DNA of 64,000 bases, taken from NCBI GenBank assembly GCA_034665745.1, contig JAXDJJ010000030.1:57366-121365 (forward strand). The letters are read 5' to 3'. The notes under the pieces were generated by a model. The model saw only the letters and a list, made by a program, of their open reading frames with translations, made no database searches and had not been told where the DNA came from. Origin of the DNA: JAXDJJ01 sp034665745. GTDB lineage: Bacteria > Actinomycetota > CADDZG01 > WHSQ01. The position numbers and the translations under genes were made by a program. Every line of letters begins with the position of its first letter. Positions within the stretch are counted from its first letter, which is position 1. Shown in pieces: positions 42,465-51,687 of this stretch.

Positions 42465-44426
42465 TCAGTCGTTCGCACACTCCCTGATCTTCACGATCTG
42501 GTAACCCTCGGCCCCGTAGTTCGCCGATAACCGCGTCTTGCCCGCGAACGCGTTGCTTCCCGCAACTGATGAGGGCAGCACCACAAGGTCCACTCCGTAG
42601 CGATCCAGCAACGCCTCCTCGTTCGTGCCCGTGGCGGCGGTGACCAATGCCTTGTTGTCTTCGATGCGCTGCTGCTCGGACCCAATGTGCTCGTAGATGT
42701 CGGCCCACCGGATCCTGGCTCGGTTCGCGCCGAACCAGTTACCGGTCCAGAGAACCAAGCGGAATCCCGTATAGGAGAAGACCTCGCGGGCGATGTCCTG
42801 GGGGGCCGCAACCGTGCATCCCGGCCCGAGCTCACGCAGGTTGAACAACAGGTTCGCCGGGTCCTCGAGCATCGCGTCTTCGATCACCGGATAGCGCCCG
42901 ATCTTGCTGGGCAGTGCGACGCTCGCGACCGTCGGCGACGCCCACGCGATCGCGGTGAGGGCAGCGAGCGCGACAACACCAAGCGTCCGTGACCTGTCGC
43001 GCAAGATCGTGAGCAGTTGTGTGAAACCCAACGCGCCTACGAGCGCAACAGCAAGGTAGAAGATCGGCCAGTATCGGTGAGCGCGACCAAGGGTGTCGAA
43101 CGCGTCACCGAACAAACGCGGGATGACGGCCGAAACCATCAACAGCATCCCGGCGGCGATGACGAACAGCAGAAGCAATCTCACCTGGCGATCCGATGTT
43201 GTTCTCGCGCCGTAGCGGAACGCACCGAACAGCGCCATGGGTGTGGTCAAACCCCACGAGACGAGGATCGCAAGTGGCGGTAGCGACACCGGGATGATGT
43301 GCGTGATGCTGACGAAGCCTCCGAGCTTCGAGTAGTTGATCGCAAGTGGCACGAACCACGTTGCGTACAACGCGAGTGCGGGTCCGATGATGCGAACGAA
43401 GCTCAACCACCGCTTCGGGCTATCGAATAGCGCTACCGCAACCGCGAGCGCGCCACCCACGAGGAACGTCTCGCCCCCGGTCAGGCCGACGAGCCCGAGA
43501 CAACAGCCGGCCGCGATCTCGGTCCACAGGTTCGTGTTGCGCGCACGAAGAGCGAGCAATAGGACGAACGAGATGAGAAGGGCGAACGCGAGATCGCGGG
43601 GGAACGGTGGCGCGAGATTGTGGAAGCCCACGTTGTAGGAACGCGAGAACAACAGATCGCCCTGGTAGTTGAGGGCCGCGTTCCCGTCGCCCGCCCGTGG
43701 ATCGACGACGACGTCTAATCCGTTGAGCATCACGAACCCGAAGCCGCCGCTAAGCGCGCCGAGGAGAGCTGCCCCGAACCCGGTCATCGCCCGCGCGGTC
43801 AACGCCCGCCCGAGCGCGAACAGCGCGAGAACGGCTCCGGCGACCTGCAGCAGCTGTAGGGGGGCGAGCGAGTGATACGGGGTCCCACCGGGTGTGACCG
43901 TCGTCGTGATCGCTCCGAGACTGTGGAACAACCATGGGTAATAGTTCGGTACGTCGCCGCTAAGGGCCGCACCGAAGGTCGTGTCGCCGGCCATCAGTTG
44001 ATCGATCCACCCGTTGTGTAGCTGCGTGTCGGCGGTCGCGGTCAAGGGCATCATCCGGAACACCGGGGACCCCCAGATCGCCACGGATGCGACCACCAGG
44101 CCGGCAGCGATCCACAGGTGTGCGTGGCTCCGTTGTCTTCGTGCTCGGGTGCGGTGAACCAGGAGGAGGAGTCCGGCGACGGCAAGGCCCACTCGCAGCG
44201 TTGCCGGGTGTGAGAACAGCCATCCCGCCGTCGCCATGTGAACGAACATCAGCACGAGTGCGACGGCGCATATCCCCGCGAGCGCCAGGCCCCAGCGAGT
44301 CACCTCGTCCAGGTCCCGGTTACCGGCCACCAGGTCGGCCACGAGGTATCCGAGGCCGAGTAAGAGGGCCGCAACGACTACTGCTTCGAGCCCGGCGACG
44401 AGCTCGGAAGTAGGGGGCCCCAACAT
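42465..44426 (-). CDS. Large multi-pass membrane protein, GT-C-like
   Basis: The 653-residue protein has about a dozen TM helices and a C-terminal soluble domain (~510-653). The extracytoplasmic first loop contains TATADTQLHNGWIDQLMAGD (a GT-C-like aspartate loop) and VPNYYPWLFHSLGA. The soluble part has AAPQDIAREVFSYTGFRLVL and YGVDLVVLPSSV. This layout resembles polyprenyl-phosphate-dependent GT-C arabinosyl/glycosyltransferases of actinobacterial cell walls, but no family can be named with certainty. It would act on the outer face of the membrane. Confidence 0.65.
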   Translation of the reverse strand: MLGPPTSELVAGLEAVVVAALLLGLGYLVADLVAGNRDLDEVTRWGLALAGICAVALVLMFVHMATAGWLFSHPATLRVGLAVAGLLLLVHRTRARRQRSHAHLWIAAGLVVASVAIWGSPVFRMMPLTATADTQLHNGWIDQLMAGDTTFGAALSGDVPNYYPWLFHSLGAITTTVTPGGTPYHSLAPLQLLQVAGAVLALFALGRALTARAMTGFGAALLGALSGGFGFVMLNGLDVVVDPRAGDGNAALNYQGDLLFSRSYNVGFHNLAPPFPRDLAFALLISFVLLLALRARNTNLWTEIAAGCCLGLVGLTGGETFLVGGALAVAVALFDSPKRWLSFVRIIGPALALYATWFVPLAINYSKLGGFVSITHIIPVSLPPLAILVSWGLTTPMALFGAFRYGARTTSDRQVRLLLLFVIAAGMLLMVSAVIPRLFGDAFDTLGRAHRYWPIFYLAVALVGALGFTQLLTILRDRSRTLGVVALAALTAIAWASPTVASVALPSKIGRYPVIEDAMLEDPANLLFNLRELGPGCTVAAPQDIAREVFSYTGFRLVLWTGNWFGANRARIRWADIYEHIGSEQQRIEDNKALVTAATGTNEEALLDRYGVDLVVLPSSVAGSNAFAGKTRLSANYGAEGYQIVKIRECAND

Positions 44427-44446
44427 GGGCTCAGTACCCTACAAGC

Positions 44447-45016
44447 GTGCACGAAGGCTGGTACTTGATGAGCTCGAAGGATGTTGAGATCGAGCTCAAG
44501 CGATGGCGCAACCCGGATGAGGAGGTCAAGGCGTCCGCCGCACAACAACTGAGCATCGAGGAGGCGCTCGCCTATCGGAACGCAGGGAACCTCCCGGATG
44601 CTCAGGGCCGCTCCTTGCGACTGGTCCTCCATGTGAACGACGCGGCGGAGCTCTCCTACCTCCAGGAGAAACGGCTCGAGTTCGAGCCCGACTTCCACGA
44701 TGCGCCGTCATGGCGCAAGGAAGGCTCGAAGCCGGTGAATGTGGTTCCGCTTAGACGTGACGACGTGGTGGGTGATGGGGGCCGCGCGTGGTGGGAGGAC
44801 CCCGACGTCGCGGCCCTCGAGACCGAGTGGATGGCCACCGGATCCGTCGCAGGGATGCGCGTGCCGGCCGACGTCCGCAGCTTCGTCTACAAGACCGTGC
44901 TGTCGTTGCGCGCCGCGGGACGCGAGGTGAACCCCGACTCGGTCGCGGATTCGATCGCCCGGTGGATGTCGCCGAAGGAAGCCGAGCAGATACGCGCATC
45001 CCTCAAGCAGACCTAG
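44447..45016 (+). CDS. Conserved-looking soluble protein of unknown function
   Basis: The 189-residue protein starts at GTG 44447, with TACCCT 6 nt upstream (leaderless); ATG 44468 is an alternative. The N-terminal half is charged (DVEIELKRWRNPDEEVKASA, RSLRLVLHVNDAAELSYLQE). The C-terminal half is helical with VRSFVYKTVLSLRAAGREVN and ARWMSPKEAEQIRASLKQT. No family recognised. Confidence 0.65.
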   Translation: MHEGWYLMSSKDVEIELKRWRNPDEEVKASAAQQLSIEEALAYRNAGNLPDAQGRSLRLVLHVNDAAELSYLQEKRLEFEPDFHDAPSWRKEGSKPVNVVPLRRDDVVGDGGRAWWEDPDVAALETEWMATGSVAGMRVPADVRSFVYKTVLSLRAAGREVNPDSVADSIARWMSPKEAEQIRASLKQT

Positions 45017-45087
45017 CACGCATGCCCTCGGGGCGTTCTGGGTAAGAACCAGGCGTACCGCAACCGAACCCCGAGGAGGGATACGCA

Positions 45088-45552
45088 ATGTCGCAGATCG
45101 AACAATCGATCGAAGTGAAAGTCCCCGTACGCACCGCTTACAACCAGTGGACGCAGTTCGAGGAGTTCCCGAAGTTCATGGAAGGTGTCAAAGAGGTAAA
45201 GCAACTCGATGACGTCACGCTGCACTGGAAGGCCGAGATCGCAGGCGTCGAGCGCGAATGGGACGCAAAGATCACGGAGCAGGAGCCAGACCAGCGCATC
45301 GCGTGGACCGACATCGGCGGGGCAGAGAATGCCGGCGTCGTTACGTTCCACCGGATCGATGACAACACCACCAAGGTGATGTTGCAGATCAACTTCGACC
45401 CAGAAGGCTTCGTTGAGAAGGCCGGTGATGCCCTCGGAGTCGTCAAGGCTCGTTCAAAGGGCGACATCGAGCGCTTCAAGAAGTTCATCGAGCAGCGCGG
45501 CACCGAGACGGGTGCATGGCGCGGAGAGGTCGAGCAGAAAGACGTCAAGTAA
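45088..45552 (+). CDS. SRPBCC-fold (polyketide cyclase/dehydrase-like) protein
   Basis: The 154-residue protein has GAGGAGGG before its ATG. It shows the START/SRPBCC start pattern SIEVKVPVRTAYNQWTQFEE and FPKFMEGVKEVKQLDD, then LHWKAEIAGVEREWDAKITE, RIAWTDIGG, and the long C-terminal helix (VVKARSKGDIERFKKFIEQR). These proteins bind hydrophobic small molecules; a specific ligand cannot be named. A terminator follows. Confidence 0.87.
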   Translation: MSQIEQSIEVKVPVRTAYNQWTQFEEFPKFMEGVKEVKQLDDVTLHWKAEIAGVEREWDAKITEQEPDQRIAWTDIGGAENAGVVTFHRIDDNTTKVMLQINFDPEGFVEKAGDALGVVKARSKGDIERFKKFIEQRGTETGAWRGEVEQKDVK

Positions 45553-45574
45553 GCAGGGCCAGTTGAGGGTCGCG

Positions 45575-45603
45575 AGCGCCGGGTCGAAAGGCCCGGCGCT
45601 TTC
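45575..45603 (+). terminator. Terminator after the SRPBCC gene
   Basis: AGCGCCGGG pairs perfectly with CCCGGCGCT around an 8-nt loop, followed by TT. It lies 22 bases after the stop codon. Confidence 0.75.
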
Positions 45604-45628
45604 GCGTTCATAGGCGAGTATCAAGGGC

Positions 45629-46510
45629 GTGAGCCGCGCCCGTATCGCCGAACTCAGCCTCGTTGGTGTCTGTGCCGTGTGGGGAGCTACCTTCCCCCTG
45701 GTCAAAGACGCTGTCGCAGACATCCCGGTGACGACGTTCCTCGCCTATCGCTTCCTCGCCGCCGCGCTGGTCGCGGCGATCCTGTTCCGCAAGCAACTGC
45801 GAGGTCTCTCGCACGACGGATGGAGGGCCGGAGCGCTGATGGGCCTCTTCCTCACCGGGGGATATCTGTTCCAGACGTTCGGTCTCGAGCGCACCACCTC
45901 TTCGAACGCAGGCTTCATCACCGGCATGTTCGTCGTCCTCACCCCATTGCTCGGCGCGATCTTCTTACGGCAGAGAGCCGGGGTCTCGGTATGGGGGGCC
46001 GCGGCGGTCGCGACCCTGGGCCTCTACCTGTTGTCGGGGACCGGAGGATCGCTTCACGTTCTCGGCGACCTCCTCGTGCTCGGCTGCGCGGTGTCGTTCT
46101 CGTTCCACATCCTCGTCACCGATCCGGCGGTGAAGCGCCACGACGTCTCTGCCTTGTTGGTGGTGCAACTCGGTTTCTGTGGCCTCGTCTGCCTCGCTCT
46201 GGCGGGGGGGCAGGGCGATCTCGTGGTTCCCAGGGGCGAGGCCGTCTGGACCGCCTTGGCGATCACGGCTCTGCTGGCGAGCGTCGTCGGGTTCTACGTC
46301 CAGGCCTATGCCCAGACCCACGCCTCCCCGTCCCGTACGGCCCTCATCCTGGCCTCAGAGCCCGCCTTCGCCGGCCTCTTCGCCTGGATCCTCAAGGGGG
46401 AGACCCTGGACGCCCTGGGCTGGCTCGGCGCGGCCCTGATCATGTCCGCCATCGTCATGACCGAGCTCGTCCCCCACCTCCGCCCGGCCCGTCCCCTCCC
46501 CGAAGGCTGA
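45629..46510 (+). CDS. EamA-family (DMT) transporter
   Basis: The 293-residue membrane protein has ten predicted helices in two EamA halves (AVWGATFPLVKDAVADIPVT, TTSSNAGFITGMFVVLTPLL; and the second half ending EPAFAGLFAWILKGETLDAL). DMT transporters export amino acids or metabolites. The GTG start has a GAGTAT box 7 nt upstream. It lies upstream of the dgcA-dgcN-like pair, but its own promoter and the later leaderless box argue against a single operon. Confidence 0.88.
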   Translation: MSRARIAELSLVGVCAVWGATFPLVKDAVADIPVTTFLAYRFLAAALVAAILFRKQLRGLSHDGWRAGALMGLFLTGGYLFQTFGLERTTSSNAGFITGMFVVLTPLLGAIFLRQRAGVSVWGAAAVATLGLYLLSGTGGSLHVLGDLLVLGCAVSFSFHILVTDPAVKRHDVSALLVVQLGFCGLVCLALAGGQGDLVVPRGEAVWTALAITALLASVVGFYVQAYAQTHASPSRTALILASEPAFAGLFAWILKGETLDALGWLGAALIMSAIVMTELVPHLRPARPLPEG

Positions 46511-46551
46511 CCCCCCTCCACGGGGGGCTCTGGCTTCTCTAGGGTGGGGGC

Positions 46552-47577
46552 ATGGCAGATGACTGGAGCCGGGAGAGTTGGTCGTTAGAGGCTCAGGCGA
46601 TCGAGCTCAAGCTCAAGGAGCGTTTCAAGATCGCGCGCGAGACGTGGGACACGACTACGAACGTCTTCGTGACGTTGCGGTTCGCCGGTGTGTCGGGGGT
46701 CGGCGAGTCGTCGCCGGACGGTCACTGGGGCGAGACCGTCGAGTCGGTCCTCCAACAGTTGCGAGAGGTTGACGTCGCCAGCCTCGGCAACCCGTTCAAC
46801 CTCGAAGGTGTCCGTGAGTTGCTTCCCGCCGGATCGGCGAGAGCGGCCCTCGATATCGCTCTGCACGATCTCGCAGGCAAGATCGCCGGGGTCCCGGTGT
46901 GCAAACTGCTCGGGACGAAGGGTCGGCCGCTGCCCCCGACCTCTTTGACGGTCCCGATCGCCGAGCCCGAATCGATGCTCGAACGCGTGCGGTCCCTTGC
47001 CGACCACCCAGCTCTCAAAGTGAAGGTGGGCTTCGACGGGGATGTGGACTTCATCCGCTCGATGCGTGCGGTGTTCGACGGCGCGATCCGTGTCGACGCG
47101 AACGAGGGGTGGTCTGCCGACGATGCGATCGAGCGCTTGAACGAGCTTGAGCGGTTCAACATCGAACTCTGCGAGCAGCCGATCAAGTCGGGGAACCACG
47201 AGGACATGGAGCGCGTAACTAACGGAACGACGATCCCGATATTCGCCGACGAAGATGTTTCAACAGCCGCTGATGTCGTCGCTCTGAAGGGTGTCGTCAA
47301 CGGCGTCAACCTGAAGCTCCGCAAGGCAGGTGGCATCAGAGAGATGGTCGCCGCGATCCAGACGGCAAGAGCATGTGGGCTCGGCGTCATGATCGGTTGC
47401 GACCTGGACACGGGGATCGCAGTCACTGCCGGTGCCCACGTGGCGGGCCTCGTCGATTTCGCCGACCTCGACGGTCCTACCTTGCTGGCCGAGGACCCGT
47501 TCCCCGGACTCCGCTACGACAAGGGCCGCATGATCCTTCCGGACCTGCCCGGACTCGGTGTGGAGGGAACGCCCTGA
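46552..47577 (+). CDS. dgcA: Enolase-superfamily dipeptide epimerase / DgcA-like N-acetyl-D-glutamate racemase
   Basis: The 341-residue protein has the muconate-lactonizing subgroup motifs: KVKV (second Lys catalytic), metal ligands in VDANEGW (D), CEQP (E) and ADEDV (D), and KLRKAGG (second base Lys). These are shared by L-Ala-D/L-Glu epimerases and by DgcA, which racemises N-acetyl-D-glutamate. The overlapping DgcN-like gene favours DgcA. TAGGGT lies 6 nt before the ATG (leaderless). Confidence 0.82.
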   Translation: MADDWSRESWSLEAQAIELKLKERFKIARETWDTTTNVFVTLRFAGVSGVGESSPDGHWGETVESVLQQLREVDVASLGNPFNLEGVRELLPAGSARAALDIALHDLAGKIAGVPVCKLLGTKGRPLPPTSLTVPIAEPESMLERVRSLADHPALKVKVGFDGDVDFIRSMRAVFDGAIRVDANEGWSADDAIERLNELERFNIELCEQPIKSGNHEDMERVTNGTTIPIFADEDVSTAADVVALKGVVNGVNLKLRKAGGIREMVAAIQTARACGLGVMIGCDLDTGIAVTAGAHVAGLVDFADLDGPTLLAEDPFPGLRYDKGRMILPDLPGLGVEGTP

Positions 47578-48620
47578 TGGCCGAACGTTCATGGTTGGTG
47601 TTGGCCGATGGATTCCTCGAGGAACGCGATGCGAAAACCGCGCATGGAGTGATCCGCTACTCGCGCGACACGATCGCAGCGATCCTCGACCGCGATCACG
47701 CAGGACGGGACATCCAAGAAGTGATGCCCGAGCTCAACCGGTCCGCGCCGATCGTTGCCTCCGTCGAAGAAGGGCTCGCCCACAAGCCAACGGCCTTGTT
47801 GCTTGGTGTCGCGACCCCCGGTGGGTGGCTGCCCCCGGAATGGCGCAAGTGGATCCTCGAAGCGATCGACGCCGACCTCGAGATCGTGAATGGATTGCAC
47901 ACGATGCTGAACGACGACCCAGAGTTCGTCGAGCACGCGCAGAAACGCGGTGTGCGGTTGTGGGACGTGCGCCAGCCTCCGCCGAACATCCCTCTGTTCT
48001 CGGGAAAGAGCCTCGAGATCCCCCAGCGCGTCGTTGCAACCGTCGGCAGCGACTGCGCGGTCGGAAAGAAGACGACCGCGATAGAGATCGCCAACGCCGG
48101 ACGAGCGAGTGGCGTCAACACAGAGTTCATCGCCACCGGGCAGACCGGCGTGCTGATCGCGGGGAAGGGGATCGCTGTCGACAGGGTCATCGCAGACTTC
48201 TTGGCGGGTGCGGCCGAGAAGCTCGTGTGTGATGCCGAGCCGGACTCCGAAGTGCTCATCGTCGAGGGCCAGGGAAGCTTGTGGCATCCCGCATACGCCG
48301 CGGTCACACTCGGCCTCCTCCACGGTAGTGCGCCCGAGGTGCTCGTCCTCTGCCACCAGCATGGGCGTGCCGCGATCGAGGAGCCACCGTTCACGAAGCT
48401 CCCGCCACTGACCGAGATGATCGCCGTTTACGAACAGATGGCATCGACCGTTCGTCCGGCGAAGGTCGCTTGCATCTCTCTCAACTGCAAGCACCTCGAT
48501 CCTGCACAACAGAAGGCGGCGATAGCCGAGGTCGAAGATGACACCGGTCTCCCGGTCGGGGATGTGTGGTCCGGGGATGGCCAGAAACTATGGGATGCGG
48601 TCGCTACGGTTCTAGCGTGA
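47577..48620 (+). CDS. dgcN: DUF1611 / DgcN-like D-glutamate N-acetyltransferase
   Basis: The ATG at 47577 overlaps the TGA of the previous gene by one base. The 347-residue protein matches the DUF1611 family: an N-terminal domain (VMPELNRSAPIVASVEEGLA, LLLGVATPGGWLPPEWRKWI), a P-loop VGSDCAVGKKTTAIEIANAG, and EVLIVEGQGSLWHPAYAAVT, then CISLNCKHLDP. DgcN acetylates D-glutamate using acetyl-CoA, making the DgcA substrate. The genetic coupling supports a two-step D-Glu to L-Glu route. Symbol by family and context. Confidence 0.8.
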   Translation: MAERSWLVLADGFLEERDAKTAHGVIRYSRDTIAAILDRDHAGRDIQEVMPELNRSAPIVASVEEGLAHKPTALLLGVATPGGWLPPEWRKWILEAIDADLEIVNGLHTMLNDDPEFVEHAQKRGVRLWDVRQPPPNIPLFSGKSLEIPQRVVATVGSDCAVGKKTTAIEIANAGRASGVNTEFIATGQTGVLIAGKGIAVDRVIADFLAGAAEKLVCDAEPDSEVLIVEGQGSLWHPAYAAVTLGLLHGSAPEVLVLCHQHGRAAIEEPPFTKLPPLTEMIAVYEQMASTVRPAKVACISLNCKHLDPAQQKAAIAEVEDDTGLPVGDVWSGDGQKLWDAVATVLA

Positions 48621-48738
48621 CCTTTACAAACTTCAGCGCAATGGCTCCGAGATGGGACTTCTCGACCACTTCGCTTTCGATGCTTCAGACTTTCCATCGA
48701 TCCGGAATAGGCCCCTCGGGGGCCCTGTTCGCCCTTAT

Positions 48739-49722
48739 ATGAACGTTCAACGGGACGCCGAGGGCAATGCCCCCTCGTGGCTGGTGTGGGTCGCCCTGTG
48801 GGTGGTCTACATCATCTGGGGCTCGACCTATCTGGCGATCCGTGTCTCCGTCGAGACCCTGCCCCCGCTGCTGGCGATGGGCGTCCGGTTCCTGATCGCG
48901 GGATTGATCGTCTACACCGTGCTGCTGATCAAACGGGGCCGCGCCGGCGTTCGCATCACACCGAAACAGCTGATCTCCTGCGCGGTCGTCGGAACGTGTC
49001 TGTTCCTATTCGCTAACGGCATGGTCGCGGTCTCCGAGTTGGAGCTTCCCTCGAGCCTCGCCGCACTGATCATCGCTTCCGTCCCACTGTGGGTCATCAT
49101 CCTGCGCCGGTTCGCGGGGGACCGCGTGTCTCTCGGAACCCTCGTAGGAGTTGCGGTTGGGTTCTCGGGTGTCGCGATCCTCGTCATGCCGGGCAACCGT
49201 CCCACGGGCATCCCGACCTGGTCGATCGCCCTGATCCTGTTCGCGTCCGCAGCGTGGGCTCTCGGATCATTCCTGTCCACGCGCATGTCGTTGCCCAAGG
49301 ACCTGTTCCTCTCTAGTGCGTACCAGATGATGGGCGGCGGGATCGCTCTCGTCATCGGCGGCCTCATCCGCGGCGAGGCGTCGCACTTCGATGCATCCAG
49401 TTGGTCCGCGGCGTCGTTGTGGGGGTTCTTCTACCTGATCACGATGGGCTCGTTGGTCGGCTTCACTGCTTATGCGTGGCTGCTGCAGAACGCGCCGATC
49501 TCGAAGGTTGCAACGTACGCGTACGTGAACCCGGTCGTTGCGATCTTCCTCGGCTGGTTGATCCTGTCCGAGGAAGTCAGCTCGACGACGATCGTTGGCG
49601 CGCTGGTCATCGTCATCTCGGTTGCTTTCATCGTGCGCAAGGAGTCCAAGCCGCGGGCACAGGTCGAGCCCACCGCAGCGGTCGGCCTCGGTGAACGAGT
49701 GACGGTTTCTCAAGAGGGGTAA
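48739..49722 (+). CDS. EamA-family (RhaT/YedA-like) transporter
   Basis: ATG 48739 is preferred, though 48652 is possible; the extra 29 residues of the longer form look non-natural. The 327-residue protein has ten helices with WLVWVALWVVYIIWGSTYLA and IRVSVETLPPLLAMGVRFLI at the N-terminus, and the second EamA repeat ending YAYVNPVVAIFLGWLILSEE. It is a DMT-superfamily carrier of unknown substrate; being next to dgcN it may move amino acids (inference). Confidence 0.85.
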   Translation: MNVQRDAEGNAPSWLVWVALWVVYIIWGSTYLAIRVSVETLPPLLAMGVRFLIAGLIVYTVLLIKRGRAGVRITPKQLISCAVVGTCLFLFANGMVAVSELELPSSLAALIIASVPLWVIILRRFAGDRVSLGTLVGVAVGFSGVAILVMPGNRPTGIPTWSIALILFASAAWALGSFLSTRMSLPKDLFLSSAYQMMGGGIALVIGGLIRGEASHFDASSWSAASLWGFFYLITMGSLVGFTAYAWLLQNAPISKVATYAYVNPVVAIFLGWLILSEEVSSTTIVGALVIVISVAFIVRKESKPRAQVEPTAAVGLGERVTVSQEG

Positions 49723-49732
49723 CACTGGGGGG

Positions 49733-50626
49733 ATGAAGCCCCTGGTCTCTGCCGCGCTCGCACTGTTACTGCTTGCCGGCGCGTGCTCGAACGCCACCTC
49801 TCCGACCACAACACCGAAGACAACCGACAGTGTCGAAGGCGAACGGATCGAGGCCGCCGAGTACGACTTCGAGGCCCCCATCCCAACCGATTCCGCCGGT
49901 CTAGCGCGCGAGCTCGAAGCCGTTAGCACCGAACTCGAGGCCGCCATCGACACGTGGGTCGACTCCGGCACGTCACCCGGAGATGCACGACCGGTTCTGT
50001 TGCGAGGTGTTCGCCAGCAACGGATCTACAGGTCGTTGCTGGATAGACCGCGTGTCTTCGGCCAGGTGCGCCAGTTGCTCCCGCGCAAGCTGCGTGCGTT
50101 CGCGACCAAGACGGTCGAAGCAGGAACGCGCTTGCGCACGTTGGTGAGCCCGCTCGATGGGCCCCCGGACTGGACGATCCACAAACCCGCGCCCGCGCGG
50201 CGCTTGCTGAAGTTCTATCGAGCGGGCGAGAAGCGGTTCCACATCCCATGGGAGGTCCTCGCGTCCCTCAACTTCGTCGAGTCGCGCTTCGGCCGCATCC
50301 TCGGCCCGAGCTCCGCCGGTGCCGAAGGACCGATGCAGTTCATCCCTTCAACCTGGCGGGTCTACGGCAACGGCGGCGACATCAACGATCCGCACGACTC
50401 CATCCTCGGTGCCGCTCGTTATCTGTCGGCTTCGGGTGCACCGGCGCGCATGTGGGATGCGTTGTTCGCGTACAACCGGAGCAATGCCTACGTCCGTGCG
50501 ATCCTGATCTACGCACGCCAGATGATGCGGGACCCGAAAGCGTTCTACGGCTACTTCTACTGGCAGGTGTACGTCCTCACGAAGGACGGGGACATGCAGC
50601 TCAGTGGACCGGGAGCAGACGTCTAA
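49733..50626 (+). CDS. Lipoprotein lytic transglycosylase (SLT domain)
   Basis: The 297-residue product has a lipobox (LLAGAC) after a short signal, a Thr/Pro linker, and a C-terminal SLT domain: FHIPWEVLASLNFVESRFGR (catalytic Glu in FVES), SSAGAEGPMQFIPSTWRVYG, and ARYLSASGAPARMWDALFAY. Membrane-anchored murein lyases of this kind cleave glycan strands and often accompany division or secretion. It converges with the NlpC/P60 gene. Confidence 0.88.
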   Translation: MKPLVSAALALLLLAGACSNATSPTTTPKTTDSVEGERIEAAEYDFEAPIPTDSAGLARELEAVSTELEAAIDTWVDSGTSPGDARPVLLRGVRQQRIYRSLLDRPRVFGQVRQLLPRKLRAFATKTVEAGTRLRTLVSPLDGPPDWTIHKPAPARRLLKFYRAGEKRFHIPWEVLASLNFVESRFGRILGPSSAGAEGPMQFIPSTWRVYGNGGDINDPHDSILGAARYLSASGAPARMWDALFAYNRSNAYVRAILIYARQMMRDPKAFYGYFYWQVYVLTKDGDMQLSGPGADV

Positions 50627-50632
50627 GAGGAG

Positions 50633-51676
50633 CTAGGGCCGCCCGGCCCCCACGTAATCGGAACGGTCCATGCTCACGACGCGCACGCTCGCACCCGAGT
50701 ACGGGGCCTCGACCATCTGTCCGTTACCGATGTAGAGCCCGACGTGGTGGATAGGACTTCCGTAGAACAAGAGGTCACCGGGAGCGAGGTCCGCCCTGTC
50801 GACCCTGGCGGTGGCGCCGTATTGCGAGGCCGAGCTGTGCGGCAGGCTCACGCCACCGTGCGCCCATGACCACATCGTCAGGCCCGAGCAGTCGTACGAG
50901 TCGGGCCCTGCGGCACCCCACTGATATGGCTTGCCAACCTGGCTGAGTGCCGCATCGACCGCCGCTTGGGCGCCTCCGTTAGGGGCGGGAGCCGGGTGGG
51001 CCACCGCAGAGGTGATGAAGGAAGGAACCGGGGCGGCCGCGGCACGAGCGCGCCTGGCGGCAGCTGCTGCTCTACGTTCCGCGGCCTCGATCTCGGCGCG
51101 CAGCTCGGCGACCTCGTCCTCTTGCGCGGCAACCTTTGCCTCGATCTTCGTGCGCAACGCATCGACCTCTCGTTGGGCGACGAGGGCGATCGCTCGCTCG
51201 CGATCGAGTTCTTGGATCTTCTTGTCGAGGACCTTCCGGTCGACCGACAGTCGCTCGAACACCTGTGATTGCGCGGCGGCTGAGGTCTGCAGATAACCAA
51301 CACGCGTATCGAGGTCTGACAGCGAGTCTGCCGACAGGATCCCTTCGAGAGCAACCGTGCGACCACCCTTGTAGAGCTCGGTAGCGAGATCGACCGCGGT
51401 AGCTCTGCGCACGCGCATCCGGTCCTCGATGCCGCGAACGATCAACTCTTGCTCGGCGATCCGGGCCTGCAGCGAAGTCAGATGGTCGTGCACCTCGTTG
51501 TAGTGCTCGACCACGATCTCGAAGTCACGCTCGAGCTCCATGAGACGGGACCTGGCGTCGTCGAGGTCGGAGCGACTCGGGGCCGCATGACCGGCTCCCA
51601 CGCTCAACGAGATGGTTCCTGCCAGCGCAACCAATACGGCTACGAGGCCTCCGATAGCCCTCCGCGAAAAAAGCAT
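50633..51676 (-). CDS. Secreted NlpC/P60 (RipA-like) peptidoglycan endopeptidase
   Basis: The 347-residue protein has a signal peptide (1-32), a long coiled coil (~35-210, DDARSRLMELERDFEIVVEH and repeats of Glu/Ala/Arg) like the RipA N-domain, and a C-terminal C40 domain with catalytic Cys in DSYDCSGLTMWSWAHGG, His in SPIHHVGLYIGNGQ. Such enzymes cut the D-Glu-mDAP bond and act at septation; the coiled coil usually restrains the domain. Confidence 0.9.
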   Translation of the reverse strand: MLFSRRAIGGLVAVLVALAGTISLSVGAGHAAPSRSDLDDARSRLMELERDFEIVVEHYNEVHDHLTSLQARIAEQELIVRGIEDRMRVRRATAVDLATELYKGGRTVALEGILSADSLSDLDTRVGYLQTSAAAQSQVFERLSVDRKVLDKKIQELDRERAIALVAQREVDALRTKIEAKVAAQEDEVAELRAEIEAAERRAAAAARRARAAAAPVPSFITSAVAHPAPAPNGGAQAAVDAALSQVGKPYQWGAAGPDSYDCSGLTMWSWAHGGVSLPHSSASQYGATARVDRADLAPGDLLFYGSPIHHVGLYIGNGQMVEAPYSGASVRVVSMDRSDYVGAGRP

Positions 51677-51687
51677 CGGGCCCTACC

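Noticed and set aside
42502..42530. GCCGATAA with an upstream TAAC on the plus strand
   Set aside because: It lies inside the coding region of the minus-strand membrane gene and leads to no plus-strand gene.
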